From Gemmatimonadota bacterium (GTDB lineage Bacteria > Gemmatimonadota > Gemmatimonadetes > Gemmatimonadales > GWC2-71-9), in contig QHVB01000025.1 in assembly GCA_003222195.1 (NCBI GenBank), positions 372,001-436,000 of the forward strand: 64,000 nucleotides of DNA. The letters run 5' to 3'. The notes under the pieces are model-generated. The model searched no databases, was not told the DNA's origin, and worked only from the letters and a program-made list of their open reading frames with translations. A program made the position numbers and the translations under genes. This document shows, piece after piece, positions 34,501-42,952 of this stretch. Numbering within the stretch: the stretch's first letter is position 1; the number at the start of each line of letters is the position of its first letter.

Positions 34501-35042
34501 AGCCGCCGTTCCGTGCTCGTCTTGCGGTCCCGATACAAGCCGATCCCGGCCGCTTCCTCGAACAGCGCGCGCCGCTCTTCGGCTTTTTCCGACAGGAGCG
34601 CCTCGATCATCTTCGCTTCCATGACGACCGCGGCGTCGGCGCCGAGGCCGGTTCCGCGGAGCAGATCCTGGATGTCGCGGAGGCGCACTGGCGAGCGGTT
34701 GAGCAGGTAGTCGCTCTGGCCCGAGCGCGAGAGCCGCCGCGTCACCACGACTTCCAGATAGGCGATTGGCAGGCTGCCGTCGGAGTTGTCGAAGACGAGC
34801 GACACTTCCGCGACGTTCACCGGCCGGCGACCAGTCGATCCCTGGAAGATCACGTCTTCCATTTTTCCGCCGCGCAGCAGGCGAGGTGACTGTTCGCCCA
34901 ATACCCAGCGGACCGCGTCCGAGATGTTCGACTTGCCACACCCGTTCGGCCCCACGATCGCGGTTACGCCTTGATCGAAGGGCAACTCCGTCGATCCGGC
35001 AAACGATTTGAATCCGGAGAGGTCGAGCCTGCTCAGTCTCAT
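31578..35042 (-). CDS. smc: chromosome segregation ATPase SMC
   Basis: Condensin subunit (1154 aa). Walker A GPNGCGKSN at 31-39, long coiled coils (about 170-480 and 640-990) around a hinge (about 500-620, GDGVLGPLADFVRTS), C-terminal ABC signature HLLSSGERTLVAVSLL and Walker B with PFCLLDEVDAPLDDAN. The ATG at 35042, overlapping the SPOR gene stop, gives the canonical N-terminus MRLSRLDLSGFKSFAG; longer in-frame extensions upstream lie within that gene. Partners ScpA/ScpB are not in the window. Confidence 0.96.
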   Translation of the reverse strand: MRLSRLDLSGFKSFAGSTELPFDQGVTAIVGPNGCGKSNISDAVRWVLGEQSPRLLRGGKMEDVIFQGSTGRRPVNVAEVSLVFDNSDGSLPIAYLEVVVTRRLSRSGQSDYLLNRSPVRLRDIQDLLRGTGLGADAAVVMEAKMIEALLSEKAEERRALFEEAAGIGLYRDRKTSTERRLEETATDLGRLEDLIAEVQTQVRSLARQRGRAERYGKMIEERFGIAMTLVRRELEDFDISLGALGVRARELAEALPAARARLSDAEHQREARVQARHTAEARRTEVERRLGDAKLEVGRLENDLALAAERLSNASQRRQTAADERVQAERRAAQAKREHEAAAAERAAADRDLAAVQGELGTRTGEEDTVRGRLTAERLAVRELEEVLQRRAETARALEIEGGALDRERSELREQLSLASDERREREAAAHAAAHSAEAAVQRASRDAQAAVRAVEMLQHARRHVAALHEQELSARSARRQAEAALAQLEARRDALSELDREHVGLAPGAQALLKVRNHFGDGVLGPLADFVRTSRRDAALAERLLGEWLHAVLVRDASVIDAIRAWHAESEPGPLVLLPAVPGPRLAADGHPLEDELRVDGAAAAWVRALLAGHEVIGAGALRRANGAVFLDSSTPTAGPLQRRAELEALEKEVRDAESNRERARAAEESGAKELAAAEAALTAAGQAAEQARHLELEAGAKRGEADRGLIHARRQAEESAAQVERLTKRLAEVEARLGAVHVELQEREVERVRSAEQLGAERAGLADLEAQQEAAREQRVRWQVEAAQVEARLAAATERATRADADAAASREQASARAEEIARIEHETAAVTTQRTQWEDTLQERRLSLTELEAAATDAEAHVEMTDADLGQAEGALDQARKALAALGEDEHRQQLERTEIEGRKRGLVERVETEWRKPLATLLTDAPEVAGDLEWLRQENERLRGAIDAVGPVNALAVEEHAEETKRLEFLQTQRDDLVAARNSLQQAAREIDQTAKALFLESFSKVRDHFRSVFQTLFGGGECDVRLANEDEPLESEIEIHAAPRGKRTQRIHLLSSGERTLVAVSLLFAIFLAKPSPFCLLDEVDAPLDDANVGRYVRLLAEFKDQTQFIVITHNPRTMQAADAVYGVTMQEPGVSTIVGVRLGHLEPV

Positions 35043-36295
35043 GGTGTCCCCATGCGAGGGAGTAGGTTCGCGCGCACACCGGCGCGCTTGAGTGCGGCTT
35101 TCGTGTAGGCCGCCTGTTCGGGTGCTTCGAACGCGCCGAGCAGAATGACGCCGGTGGACCAACGCACCGCGGGCAGACCGCGGCGGCGCAGCTGGTCGAG
35201 CGAGGCGCCGGCCGGCGCGTGATAGGAGTACGGCGCGAGCAACAGGTCACCGACTCCCTCCGCCGCGAGTCCCCGACGCCACAGCTCCGCGCGCGCGGTG
35301 CCGGCGGCGGCGCGCGTCCCGTACGAACCGGCCAACACGCGGTACCACATGGGCCCGTTCCCGACCTGCGGCACCGGCGTGACCAGGGCCGGGACCCCGG
35401 CGTCGGCCGCCAAGCGATCGGCGTGCGCGAGCGCCTTGTCGAGCGACGCATACGCGGCGAGCTGGATGGTCCAGCCGAGAGTGTCGCGACGGGCGGCGAC
35501 CGCCTTCCGAGGAGCGTTAGTGGTGGTCGTCGAGGGTGCGGAGGTCTTCGCTGTCGTCGGGGCAGGGGGAGGGGGAGGCGGAGCGGCGGGCGGTGCCACA
35601 AACGCCTCGCGCGCTCGCGCGAGCAGTGCCCATCCTCCCACCGCCAGGGCGGCGACCACAAGCGCCGCCAGCGCCACCCGGAGCCCGCGGCGTGGCCGAT
35701 CCGCCACCGGGATCGGCAGAGGCGGCGGCGACACGCGGGGACTGGACGGCAACCACCGATCGCGCACGACACCGAGCAGCGGCACGTCATGCGGCATGGC
35801 AAAGTCTGCGAGGCCCTCAGGCGCGAGCACGATGACCCCATCCGGCGTCGCGGAGAACTGCGCGAGACCAGCCGGTGGGAGCAGGGCGAGCAACAGCGCA
35901 CCCTCGGAGCGAAAGCCGGCTTGCAACTTCGGCCAGCGGGCGTGGGCGTAGACCTCGGCGGGCTTTGCCGTGTCCGAGCCCGCCGGAATGATGAATACGC
36001 CCGTGATTTCGTGCGCCGCCTTGTTCAACGAAACGCCATACTCGAAAGCATCCACGATCCCTTCGGTGACGTTCAGCCCCACGACTTCATGGAGCGCCGG
36101 ATGCTCGAGACAGAGATCCACGAGGGCGACGCGGCGCCCGTCGCGCGCGGCGATGCGGGCAATGTCCCACGCGGCCTTCGCCGCCCACGGCAGATCATTC
36201 GTGAACGGCACGAGCCCGACCAGCGCCGCGTCGTTCACGAGGGGCGGGACCAGGTGGCCGAGCCGCGAGAGCGGCAGTTGGCGGGCTGTGCTCAC
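35039..36295 (-). CDS. membrane SPOR-domain protein with degenerate ParA/MinD-like N-terminus
   Basis: A 418-aa protein. Residues ~20-190 resemble a ParA/MinD/CpsD-like domain (LVPFTNDLPWAAKAAWDIAR, RVALVDLCLEHPALHEVVGL), but the Walker A lysine loop is absent. One membrane helix (about 205-225, VALAALVVAALAVGGWALL), a Pro/Thr-rich linker, then an SPOR domain (TIQLAAYASLDKALAHADRL) and a second SPOR-like stretch to the end. SPOR domains bind denuded peptidoglycan at division sites. Overlaps smc downstream and the propeller-SPOR gene upstream by 4 nt each, suggesting a link of division with chromosome segregation. Confidence 0.78.
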   Translation of the reverse strand: MSTARQLPLSRLGHLVPPLVNDAALVGLVPFTNDLPWAAKAAWDIARIAARDGRRVALVDLCLEHPALHEVVGLNVTEGIVDAFEYGVSLNKAAHEITGVFIIPAGSDTAKPAEVYAHARWPKLQAGFRSEGALLLALLPPAGLAQFSATPDGVIVLAPEGLADFAMPHDVPLLGVVRDRWLPSSPRVSPPPLPIPVADRPRRGLRVALAALVVAALAVGGWALLARAREAFVAPPAAPPPPPPAPTTAKTSAPSTTTTNAPRKAVAARRDTLGWTIQLAAYASLDKALAHADRLAADAGVPALVTPVPQVGNGPMWYRVLAGSYGTRAAAGTARAELWRRGLAAEGVGDLLLAPYSYHAPAGASLDQLRRRGLPAVRWSTGVILLGAFEAPEQAAYTKAALKRAGVRANLLPRMGTP

Positions 36296-37722
36296 TGTCC
36301 CGGTTGGTAAATCCAGAAGGGCCGTCCCAGGCGGCGGCCGGTGGCTTCGGCTTGCTCCCGCGTGGCGTACGGACCGAGCACGACGCGATACCCATCGTCG
36401 GGATGTTGCGGCGGCAGTACGCGCGCGGCTAACCCGGCGCGCGTGAGATCGTCAGCCAGGTGGCCGGACCATTCGGGATTTTGCGACGTGGACACCTGCA
36501 CATACAGCGGGCCTTCGGCACCTGTGCCACCGGCGCCGCTGTCGGCGGACGCCGTGCTCACAGGGCTGGCGACGACGCCGCGGGGCAGCCAGGAGGTGAG
36601 CACCCACAGGTCCGCCGCTCCGTTCGTGACCTTGCCAACGTCGCTCAACGAGTCGGGCCGCGCCGACACGACGTCCTTGCCGCGCCGATAGATCAGCATC
36701 CCGTCGGGAGAAATCGCCGGCAAGTCCGCGTGCCATTGCGTTGGGACGATGCCCGTGTGTCGCTTGATCGGCAGATCGACGAGCCACGCCGAATCACCGA
36801 TCGCCGGCCGCGCGAGGAGCCAGCGGCCGAGTGGGTCCAGGCGCAGTGTGGCGACGGTCCCCGGGAGTGCGACGCCGTCGAGCTCCTTGCGCTCGTAGCG
36901 ATCCACGACCGCCAGCCCGGGGACGTTGCGTCGCGCCACATAGATCCGATGACCCGACGGCGAGAACGCGAGGGCACGCGGTGCATCGGCCAGTTTCACG
37001 AACGCGGGGTCGCGCCGCCCCAACGGATCGTACAGCGTTACCCCCGAGTCGCTCGCGACCGCGACGAGATCACCCCAACGCGTCGCGGCGACATCGCCGC
37101 CCGCCGCTATCGTACGGACAGTTGGAGGTTGGTCGGCTGCGGCGACGAGCAGCTTATCCTGAGGGATGACGCCAACCAGATGCTGATCGGTCGCTCCAAA
37201 CAGATCGCGCGGCAGCGCGGTGAGCGCCTGCGGCCAAGCGAATCGAGTCCGGCGCGAAAGCGAAATGACATGTCGCGACGAGTCGACCGCGTAGAGCGTG
37301 CCGTCCGGTCCGAGCGCCGCTTGCCTGACGTTGGTGCCAACGGTATCAACCCGCCCGCTGCCGAGATCGAGCCCTAACAGCTCGTGCTTGGCCGTCGTGA
37401 CAAACAGAAACTCGGATTCGGGGTCCAGGCCGACGACCCGCTCCACGGCGGGGAGTCTGCCCCTCAGGACGCCGTCGACCGCGGTGAGCCGAGGCAACTT
37501 GTACAGCTGTGGGACACCGCCCTTGGCCGGGAGGCGGATAGCCACACCAGGTGTGCGCGCCAAAACTTGGAGCCTGCTAACTCCTTGCGGCGATTGATGT
37601 TGTGACGATTCGGCCGCCGGCGCTCGGGGTCCACAACCCCAGAGCGCGGGGCAGGCAATCAGAAGGAAGCGGGCGATACGCAAGTGGCCTCGCCGGACAA
37701 AATAGACAACCGGCTGGGCCAT
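36292..37722 (-). CDS. lipoprotein with beta-propeller repeats and C-terminal SPOR domain
   Basis: A 476-aa predicted lipoprotein: signal sequence ARFLLIACPALWGC with a lipobox cysteine near residue 30. Middle (about 60-390) shows propeller-like repeats (VVGLDPESEFLFVTTAKH, ALAFSPSGHRIYVARRN). C-terminal SPOR domain (about 400-476: LYVQVSTSQNPEWSGHLADD, VVLGPYATREQAEATGRRL). ATG lies 24 nt after the barrel gene stop; a TAAAAC box 7 nt before it suggests a leaderless internal promoter. Directly followed by the second SPOR gene; likely envelope/division function. Confidence 0.78.
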   Translation of the reverse strand: MAQPVVYFVRRGHLRIARFLLIACPALWGCGPRAPAAESSQHQSPQGVSRLQVLARTPGVAIRLPAKGGVPQLYKLPRLTAVDGVLRGRLPAVERVVGLDPESEFLFVTTAKHELLGLDLGSGRVDTVGTNVRQAALGPDGTLYAVDSSRHVISLSRRTRFAWPQALTALPRDLFGATDQHLVGVIPQDKLLVAAADQPPTVRTIAAGGDVAATRWGDLVAVASDSGVTLYDPLGRRDPAFVKLADAPRALAFSPSGHRIYVARRNVPGLAVVDRYERKELDGVALPGTVATLRLDPLGRWLLARPAIGDSAWLVDLPIKRHTGIVPTQWHADLPAISPDGMLIYRRGKDVVSARPDSLSDVGKVTNGAADLWVLTSWLPRGVVASPVSTASADSGAGGTGAEGPLYVQVSTSQNPEWSGHLADDLTRAGLAARVLPPQHPDDGYRVVLGPYATREQAEATGRRLGRPFWIYQPGQ

Positions 37723-37746
37723 TGCAACTGTTTTAGCGAAGCGGAG

Positions 37747-40700
37747 TTAGAACGTCGGACCTAAACTGATGGTCCAATACGAGTGCTGCCACGGCCGACT
37801 GAGCGGCTTGGTGTAGTCCAAGCGCATGATCACGAAGCCGAAGATGTTCGCGCGGATCGAGCCGCCCCAGCTCCGCAGCGGCGCGCGCACGAGGAGCGGG
37901 CTCTCGCTCGGGGAGCGGCTCCATTTGACTGTGCTCGCGTCGTCCCAGGCCATTCCGATGTCGTAGAACAGCGCGCCTTCAATCGGTGGGAAGCCCACCG
38001 GCAGGAATCCGAGCACAAGGCTGCGCGTGAGCGGGAAGCGCAGCTCGACGTTGCCGACCGCGATCTTTGATCCGATGAGCTGATCCAGCTCGGCGCATCC
38101 GGTCGGCGAGGGCGAGCGAGGATTGGCGAGACACTCGTGGTTTCGGAACGAGCCGGACGTATAGCCGCGAATCAGCTCCGTGCTGCCGAGGAAAACGGGG
38201 AAGCGATCGGCGTCGCGCCCGAACCGGCCGAACATGAAGCCCCGCACGGCGATCGTGAACGGCCGGAAGAAGATGTAACGCCGGTAGTCGATCAGCCCGG
38301 CGGTGAACTGCCAGCTCCCGAAGGCCGGCGAGACCGAAAACCGCGATCGCGCCCCGGCAAAGGGACCGACATAGCCGAACAAGGTGTTGTCGTGCACGTG
38401 CGCGATCGACGGTTGCACGAACGTCGCCGACGGACCGCCGCCCTGGATGAACTGCTGATCCACGAAGGCACCCGTGTTCGGTTCGTACGACGTCTCGAGC
38501 GCGAGCGTCGCTTCCGCAATGTTGACGGCGTGCATGCCCAGCTCGATGCGATTGAACCGGCTGAACGGATACGACGACTCCGCGAACAAATCTCGGACGA
38601 CAAAACGACGGATGCGGGTCGAATAGACGTCCAGGCTGTCACCGGGGGCCGGGGTGCGCTGATTGTCGATGCGCCTCCAGTCGCTGCCGCCGTAGAAATA
38701 CAGCGGTTCCTGCGAGAAGCCGCCGGCCCAGTTCAGGCGATGCGATTGGTTGGCGTAGAGTCCGAGGAATTGCGCTTCACTGATCCGGCCGTTGATCGAG
38801 CCGGCCAGGACGAGGGAATGATTCCCCAGAATATCGGAGAGCGCGATCGCGGTTCCGCCGAAGACGCCGCGGCCGAAGTTGTCGCGCGCGTATCCGACCA
38901 TGGGGCGCGCGATATAGTCTGCGGTGAATCGCACTTTGTACGGCCGGAACGTGAATTCGTTGGTGTCCGGCAGCGCGAGGGTCGCCGAGTCCAGCAGAGC
39001 CCGTACGCTAACCGCGGGAGGCGCCGCTGAAGATTCAGCGGCCTGCGGCCGGGCGGAGGGGCGGAATCCGCCCGATGAGCGGTAGATCGATGCGGCTGCG
39101 CCCGGCCGCGCCGGCAGCGCGCTATTCGGCAGGCCGGCCGCGGAGCCACCGCCCAATGTGTTGATCGCGGGAATCGGAATCAGCGGCGGGGCGGAAGCGG
39201 CGCTGTCGCGTTGCTCCGATTGCAGCAGCGTGACGACCGGCATGGTGGCCGGTCCGCGGTACGGCGCGCGGCGCAGAGAACGCGGGTTCTCCAGAGAATA
39301 CACGCTGTACTGACCGTCTTCGTAATAGACGAACGACATGCGGTCGGCTACCGGCGCCCAGGACAGAACTGGGGACAACGGCGTGATGCCCTGCACGCCG
39401 GTGAACATGTTCGTCAGCTGGTAGATCTGGTCATCGACCAGGTCATACAGAAAGACGTTGGCGATCCCGGTCCGGTCGGAGACGAATGCGAGTGAGCGGC
39501 CGTCGGGCGCCCACACGGGATTGATGTTCTTCCCGGTCTCCATGTTGCGCAGCAGCTCGGTGTTGCCGCTGTCGAGATGCAGCAGCGCGACTCGCAGATT
39601 ACCGAACCGCAACAGGTTGAAATCGGTCTCGCCGCCGCTGTCCGTCACGAACGCAATCGTCTTTCCGTCCGGCGACCACGAGGGATGGAGATCGGCGTAC
39701 TTGTCGTGGGTGAGGCGCCGCAGTCCCGTGCCATCGCGGTTGATGATGAAGAGATCGGTGAAGCCGTTGCTGAAGCCGCTGAACACGAGCTGCTGCCCGT
39801 CCGGAGACCACTGCGGGGTCTGCAGCCCGTTCAGGCCGACGTGGATCCGGCGCTCTTCGCGCCCGCGCTCGACGTCCAGAAGGACCAGGTCGTCGCGGTC
39901 TTTGCGCTTCGCGGCGATGGCGAAGTACCGGCCGTCGGGGGAGAACGCGCCGGCGGAATTGATGAAGCGCAGGCTTTCGTAATTGTTGTTCTGCGTCGAT
40001 TTGACGAGGTGGCGCTTGACGCGACCCGTCTCGACATCGGCGAGCCAGAGATCGACGAAGAACCCCCCCTCGTCGCCGAAGAACGCGATGGTCTTGCCGT
40101 CAGGCGTCAACGCTGGGGCGAGGAAAATGCGGCCCCGCGAGCGGCGCTGGGTGAGCGTCGGTTGCGCGATGCGACGGGCGCGATAGTGATCGCCCAACTG
40201 GGGCAAGAACGTCGTCTGGATGGCGTCGCGCCAGTCGTTGGAGAGGTCCTCGAGCGTCCGTCCGGTCGCGCGCTTGAACGCCGCCTCGAGCCCGGAGGTT
40301 GCGGAGGATTGCAGGATCTCGCCGATGACTTCGTCGCCCCACTTCTCACCGATGTAGGCCCACAGAGCGTGTCCGTACCGGTACGGGAAGATGTAGGGGT
40401 CGGCCGTCATCTCCTCGATCGAGGGCAGGTGCCCCTCGAGCGCGGCGTCGCGCAGCCACATCGCCGTCTCGGGATTGATCGGACCGAGCGACAGGTACTC
40501 GGCCATGCCTTCCATGAACCACAGCGGTGGATTGACGGTCACGAGCGTCTGCACGCCGGCGCCGGGCCGGCCGCGGCTGAACACATCGTACTGGAACTGG
40601 TGGACCATCTCGTGCTGGAGCACGTGCTCGAATTCGGCATACGACCCGGTGAAGGGGAGCACGGCGCGGTGCTTGAAGAATTCCGTGACGCCTCCCAGCC

Positions 40701-41019
40701 CTTCGCCAGAGGCGTCTACGACGTTGGTCTGCTGAAAGTCGGACTGTGAGGCATACAGGATGATCGGCTTCCGGCTCTGAAACTGATGGTGGAGGATGCG
40801 CGAGAGCCGGGCGTAGGCGCGTTCGGCCATGCGCGCCGCATCGAGCGCGCCGGGACGCTCATCCGGATAGTAGTAGATGTCGAAGTGTTCGGTCTGAATG
40901 GATTGGAAGTTGAAACTCCGGTACTGCACCTTGTTCTGACCGAAATACTGCGCGTCCCCACGCGCCGGTGTGGCGATGAGCATCAATGTCACTGCCGCCA
41001 GCCAACGACTGCGACTCAT
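37747..41019 (-). CDS. fusion of gluzincin-type peptidase, TolB-like propeller and outer-membrane barrel
   Basis: A 1090-aa exported protein with signal peptide WLAAVTLMLIATPARGDAQ. Domain 1 (about 40-260) is a peptidase-MA/M1-like domain with HEMVH at 136-140 and the third metal ligand in FMEGMAEYLS. Domain 2 (about 290-590) is a TolB/PD40 propeller with repeats such as WSPDGQQLVFSGFS and WAPDGRSLAFVSDRTG. A low-complexity Pro/Ala linker (about 600-690) leads to a C-terminal BamA-like barrel (about 700-1090) ending in Phe, as usual for Bam substrates. Combining protease, propeller and barrel in one chain suggests a surface-exposed or periplasmic protease anchored in the outer membrane; substrate unknown. 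Confidence 0.85.
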   Translation of the reverse strand: MSRSRWLAAVTLMLIATPARGDAQYFGQNKVQYRSFNFQSIQTEHFDIYYYPDERPGALDAARMAERAYARLSRILHHQFQSRKPIILYASQSDFQQTNVVDASGEGLGGVTEFFKHRAVLPFTGSYAEFEHVLQHEMVHQFQYDVFSRGRPGAGVQTLVTVNPPLWFMEGMAEYLSLGPINPETAMWLRDAALEGHLPSIEEMTADPYIFPYRYGHALWAYIGEKWGDEVIGEILQSSATSGLEAAFKRATGRTLEDLSNDWRDAIQTTFLPQLGDHYRARRIAQPTLTQRRSRGRIFLAPALTPDGKTIAFFGDEGGFFVDLWLADVETGRVKRHLVKSTQNNNYESLRFINSAGAFSPDGRYFAIAAKRKDRDDLVLLDVERGREERRIHVGLNGLQTPQWSPDGQQLVFSGFSNGFTDLFIINRDGTGLRRLTHDKYADLHPSWSPDGKTIAFVTDSGGETDFNLLRFGNLRVALLHLDSGNTELLRNMETGKNINPVWAPDGRSLAFVSDRTGIANVFLYDLVDDQIYQLTNMFTGVQGITPLSPVLSWAPVADRMSFVYYEDGQYSVYSLENPRSLRRAPYRGPATMPVVTLLQSEQRDSAASAPPLIPIPAINTLGGGSAAGLPNSALPARPGAAASIYRSSGGFRPSARPQAAESSAAPPAVSVRALLDSATLALPDTNEFTFRPYKVRFTADYIARPMVGYARDNFGRGVFGGTAIALSDILGNHSLVLAGSINGRISEAQFLGLYANQSHRLNWAGGFSQEPLYFYGGSDWRRIDNQRTPAPGDSLDVYSTRIRRFVVRDLFAESSYPFSRFNRIELGMHAVNIAEATLALETSYEPNTGAFVDQQFIQGGGPSATFVQPSIAHVHDNTLFGYVGPFAGARSRFSVSPAFGSWQFTAGLIDYRRYIFFRPFTIAVRGFMFGRFGRDADRFPVFLGSTELIRGYTSGSFRNHECLANPRSPSPTGCAELDQLIGSKIAVGNVELRFPLTRSLVLGFLPVGFPPIEGALFYDIGMAWDDASTVKWSRSPSESPLLVRAPLRSWGGSIRANIFGFVIMRLDYTKPLSRPWQHSYWTISLGPTF

Positions 41020-41025
41020 CCCGCG

Positions 41026-41388
41026 CTATCCTTTCGCGCCTGTTTGGCCCGCATCCCCGGCCGCGACGACGGGAGCATCGCCCCATAGCCGCTCGAGCTG
41101 GTAAAAATCCCGCAACTCCGGGTGAAAGACGTGCACGATGAAGTCCACGTAATCGAGCAGGACCCAGCGACCCTGCGACAACCCTTCCACATGATGCGGC
41201 TCGATGCCCGCGGGCGCGAGTGTCGCCACAAGGTGCTCGGCCATGCCCCGCACGTGAGCGTTCGATGTCCCCGAAACGATCACGAAATAGTCTGTGGCTT
41301 CGCAAAGGCCGCGTAGATCCAATACTACTGGATCGACCGCCTTACGGTCCAACAGGGCGTCCACAACCTGTGTGAGCTCAGTCTTCAT
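41026..41388 (-). CDS. rsfS: ribosomal silencing factor RsfS
   Basis: A 120-aa protein that binds L14 and blocks 50S-30S joining. Family motifs: ALLDRKAVDPVVLDLRGL, TDYFVIVSGTSNAHVRGMAE and GRWVLLDYVDFIVHVFHPEL. The ATG at 41388 gives the normal N-terminus; its first bases overlap the stop of a DegV-like gene relic. The ~15 C-terminal residues are an Ala/Gly-rich tail. The stop is 6 nt upstream of the barrel fusion gene. Confidence 0.92.
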   Translation of the reverse strand: MKTELTQVVDALLDRKAVDPVVLDLRGLCEATDYFVIVSGTSNAHVRGMAEHLVATLAPAGIEPHHVEGLSQGRWVLLDYVDFIVHVFHPELRDFYQLERLWGDAPVVAAGDAGQTGAKG

Positions 41389-41482
41389 TCTGAAAGAACA
41401 CGCCCCACGCCCCAATTCCAGTGTGCGCGGCAATCACCGGAGTGATCGGCGTCACCAGGCACTGTAACGGGCGGTACCGTCC
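41378..41482 (-). pseudogene. relic of a DegV family protein, C-terminal end only
   Basis: Directly after the rplI stop, in the same frame, about 34 codons read RPLQCLVTPITPVIAAHTGI then GAWGVFFQNED and a TGA that overlaps the rsfS ATG. This matches the C-terminal PVIxxHTGPG-type motif of DegV fatty-acid-binding proteins. No start codon or remaining DegV body exists upstream, so a deletion probably removed the rest and fused the tail to the space after rplI. Confidence 0.5.
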
Positions 41483-41926
41483 TTACTCCTTGACCACCGT
41501 CACTCGCACCTCGGGCCGCACCTCTGGATGGATCTTGATCCCGACCTTGAATTCGCCGAGCTCGCGAATCGGCTCGGCCAGGTCGATCTTGCGCTTGTCG
41601 ACGCGAATGCCCAGCTCTTCGAGCTTGCGTTGGATGTCGCTCGCCGTCACCGAGCCGTAGAGTTTTTCCTCCTCGCCCACTTTCACTTCGAACGTGAGCT
41701 GCACTTCGGCGAGCCGCGTGGCCTCTCCCTCGGCGGCGGTCTTCTCGACGGCGCGCTGCTTGGCGAGCCGCTCGCCTTCATAGGCGATCTTCTTCTTGTT
41801 GGCCTCGGTCGCCGGATAGGCGAGGCCCTTGGGCAGCAGGTAATTCCGGGCGTAGCCGTCTTTCACCTTCACCACCTCGCCGACTTTGCCCAGATGCTGC
41901 ACGTCAGCCCGCAAAATGATCTCCAT
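41483..41926 (-). CDS. rplI: 50S ribosomal protein L9
   Basis: A 147-aa ribosomal protein with the diagnostic N-terminus MEIILRADVQHLGKVGEVV and KDGYARNYLLPKGLAYPAT, a central connecting helix and a C-terminal domain LYGSVTASDIQRKL. GAGGTGGAG precedes the ATG. Placed last in the standard rpsF-rpsR-DUF2232-rplI block. Confidence 0.96.
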   Translation of the reverse strand: MEIILRADVQHLGKVGEVVKVKDGYARNYLLPKGLAYPATEANKKKIAYEGERLAKQRAVEKTAAEGEATRLAEVQLTFEVKVGEEEKLYGSVTASDIQRKLEELGIRVDKRKIDLAEPIRELGEFKVGIKIHPEVRPEVRVTVVKE

Positions 41927-41935
41927 CGCTCCACC

Positions 41936-42952
41936 TCAGGTTGTATTAGACCGCGGCCCTTGCCGAGCTGCAGCCAGGCGGCGGCGGTACTGGTACCAGG
42001 TATCGGTGATCCCGAGCGTGCAGAGCCCGGGGAGGACCAACAGGAGCGGGACGGCCAATGCCGCCGCTGCTGCCGCGATGAGCACCAAAGCCAGGGCCGA
42101 GACGCCGAATGCCTCCGCGAACGTGGCTACGATCGCGGCGCCACGAAGGACATAGAGCGTGCCCGCGACCAGTCCGACGTTCGCGCCCGCGATGTGCAGC
42201 GCGCTCGAGACGGGCAGAATCAGCACGCCCAACCAGGCGACGATCCCCCACACCCAGCCGTCGCCGATATTGAAATCCTTGAATCGCGTGAGCGGCGTCG
42301 CTGGCGCACGTTCTTCCGTTGGCGCCACGCCCGCCGAAATGCGCACGTACACCTGCCACGCGAGCGCCAGGCCCGCGATCGTCTGCAGCGCCAGCATCCC
42401 CGGCCAGGTGAGACTGATGAACCGCACCGTCGGCTCGTAAATCGGGAACGCATCGGGCGCCACTTCGACAATCGTCCGCATCGCGATGCTCGCCTGCCGC
42501 GTCGCTTCCCAGGCGAGGCCGGCCCACGCTTCCGAGCCCCACATCAGCTGAATCAGCAGGGCGCAGACCAGCCCAGCGGCGACCACGGATCGCAAGGCCT
42601 GGCGCAGAATGGCATCGGGCCTGAGCAACACCAGCGAGACGAACGCCGCGGTCGCGAGCACGATGTAGGCGCTCGTGACCGCGGCGAGCCGGCCGCCGCT
42701 ACCGCCGCCCACGACCAGCAATGCGGCGCTTACGGCGCCGATCATGCCGGCGATCGTCTGCGACAACCCTCCCCAGCCGCGCCAGCCCCCCGCGACGCCG
42801 CTCGCGCTCCCCGCCGTTCCGACGGATGGCTCGGAGGTCGGCGCGAGGATCAGCAGCGCCGCGCAGGGCAGACCGACCAGGCTCGCCGGCGCCCACAGCA
42901 CGAACGCCAGCAGCGCCAGGAGCAGACGCCACCACGACGGTTTCGGGTTTAT
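41936..42952 (-). CDS. DUF2232 (YybS-like) membrane protein with putative ATA start
   Basis: Polytopic membrane protein of ~338 aa with about eight hydrophobic helices (for example [59 protein letters not shown]). DUF2232/YybS genes often sit between rpsR and rplI, as here; function unknown. No ATG, GTG or TTG precedes the first membrane helix in this frame after the rpsR stop. The only sensible start is ATA at 42952-42950, overlapping the rpsR TAA as ATAA, the exact analogue of the ATGA junctions common here, with AAGGGG 9 nt upstream. A sequencing error turning ATG into ATA would also explain it. Confidence 0.75.
   Translation of the reverse strand: MNPKPSWWRLLLALLAFVLWAPASLVGLPCAALLILAPTSEPSVGTAGSASGVAGGWRGWGGLSQTIAGMIGAVSAALLVVGGGSGGRLAAVTSAYIVLATAAFVSLVLLRPDAILRQALRSVVAAGLVCALLIQLMWGSEAWAGLAWEATRQASIAMRTIVEVAPDAFPIYEPTVRFISLTWPGMLALQTIAGLALAWQVYVRISAGVAPTEERAPATPLTRFKDFNIGDGWVWGIVAWLGVLILPVSSALHIAGANVGLVAGTLYVLRGAAIVATFAEAFGVSALALVLIAAAAAALAVPLLLVLPGLCTLGITDTWYQYRRRLAAARQGPRSNTT

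Noticed and set aside
32814-34889. Long plus-strand open frame of 691 codons opposite smc
   Set aside because: Antisense shadow produced by high GC and coiled-coil codon bias; its translation is Arg/Ala/Leu low complexity, while the minus strand gives a textbook SMC.
34168-35901. Long minus-strand open frame of 577 codons across the smc/SPOR boundary
   Set aside because: Out-of-frame shadow; it is Arg/Ser/Pro-rich and overlaps two well supported genes on the same strand.
39577-40749. 390-codon plus-strand frame opposite the protease-propeller-barrel gene
   Set aside because: Antisense shadow without signal, domain or ribosome binding site.
41393-41415. GGGGCGT double repeat upstream of rsfS, resembling the other short repeats
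   Set aside because: It codes for Gly-Ile-Gly-Ala-Trp-Gly-Val of the DegV relic, so it is not an independent repeat.
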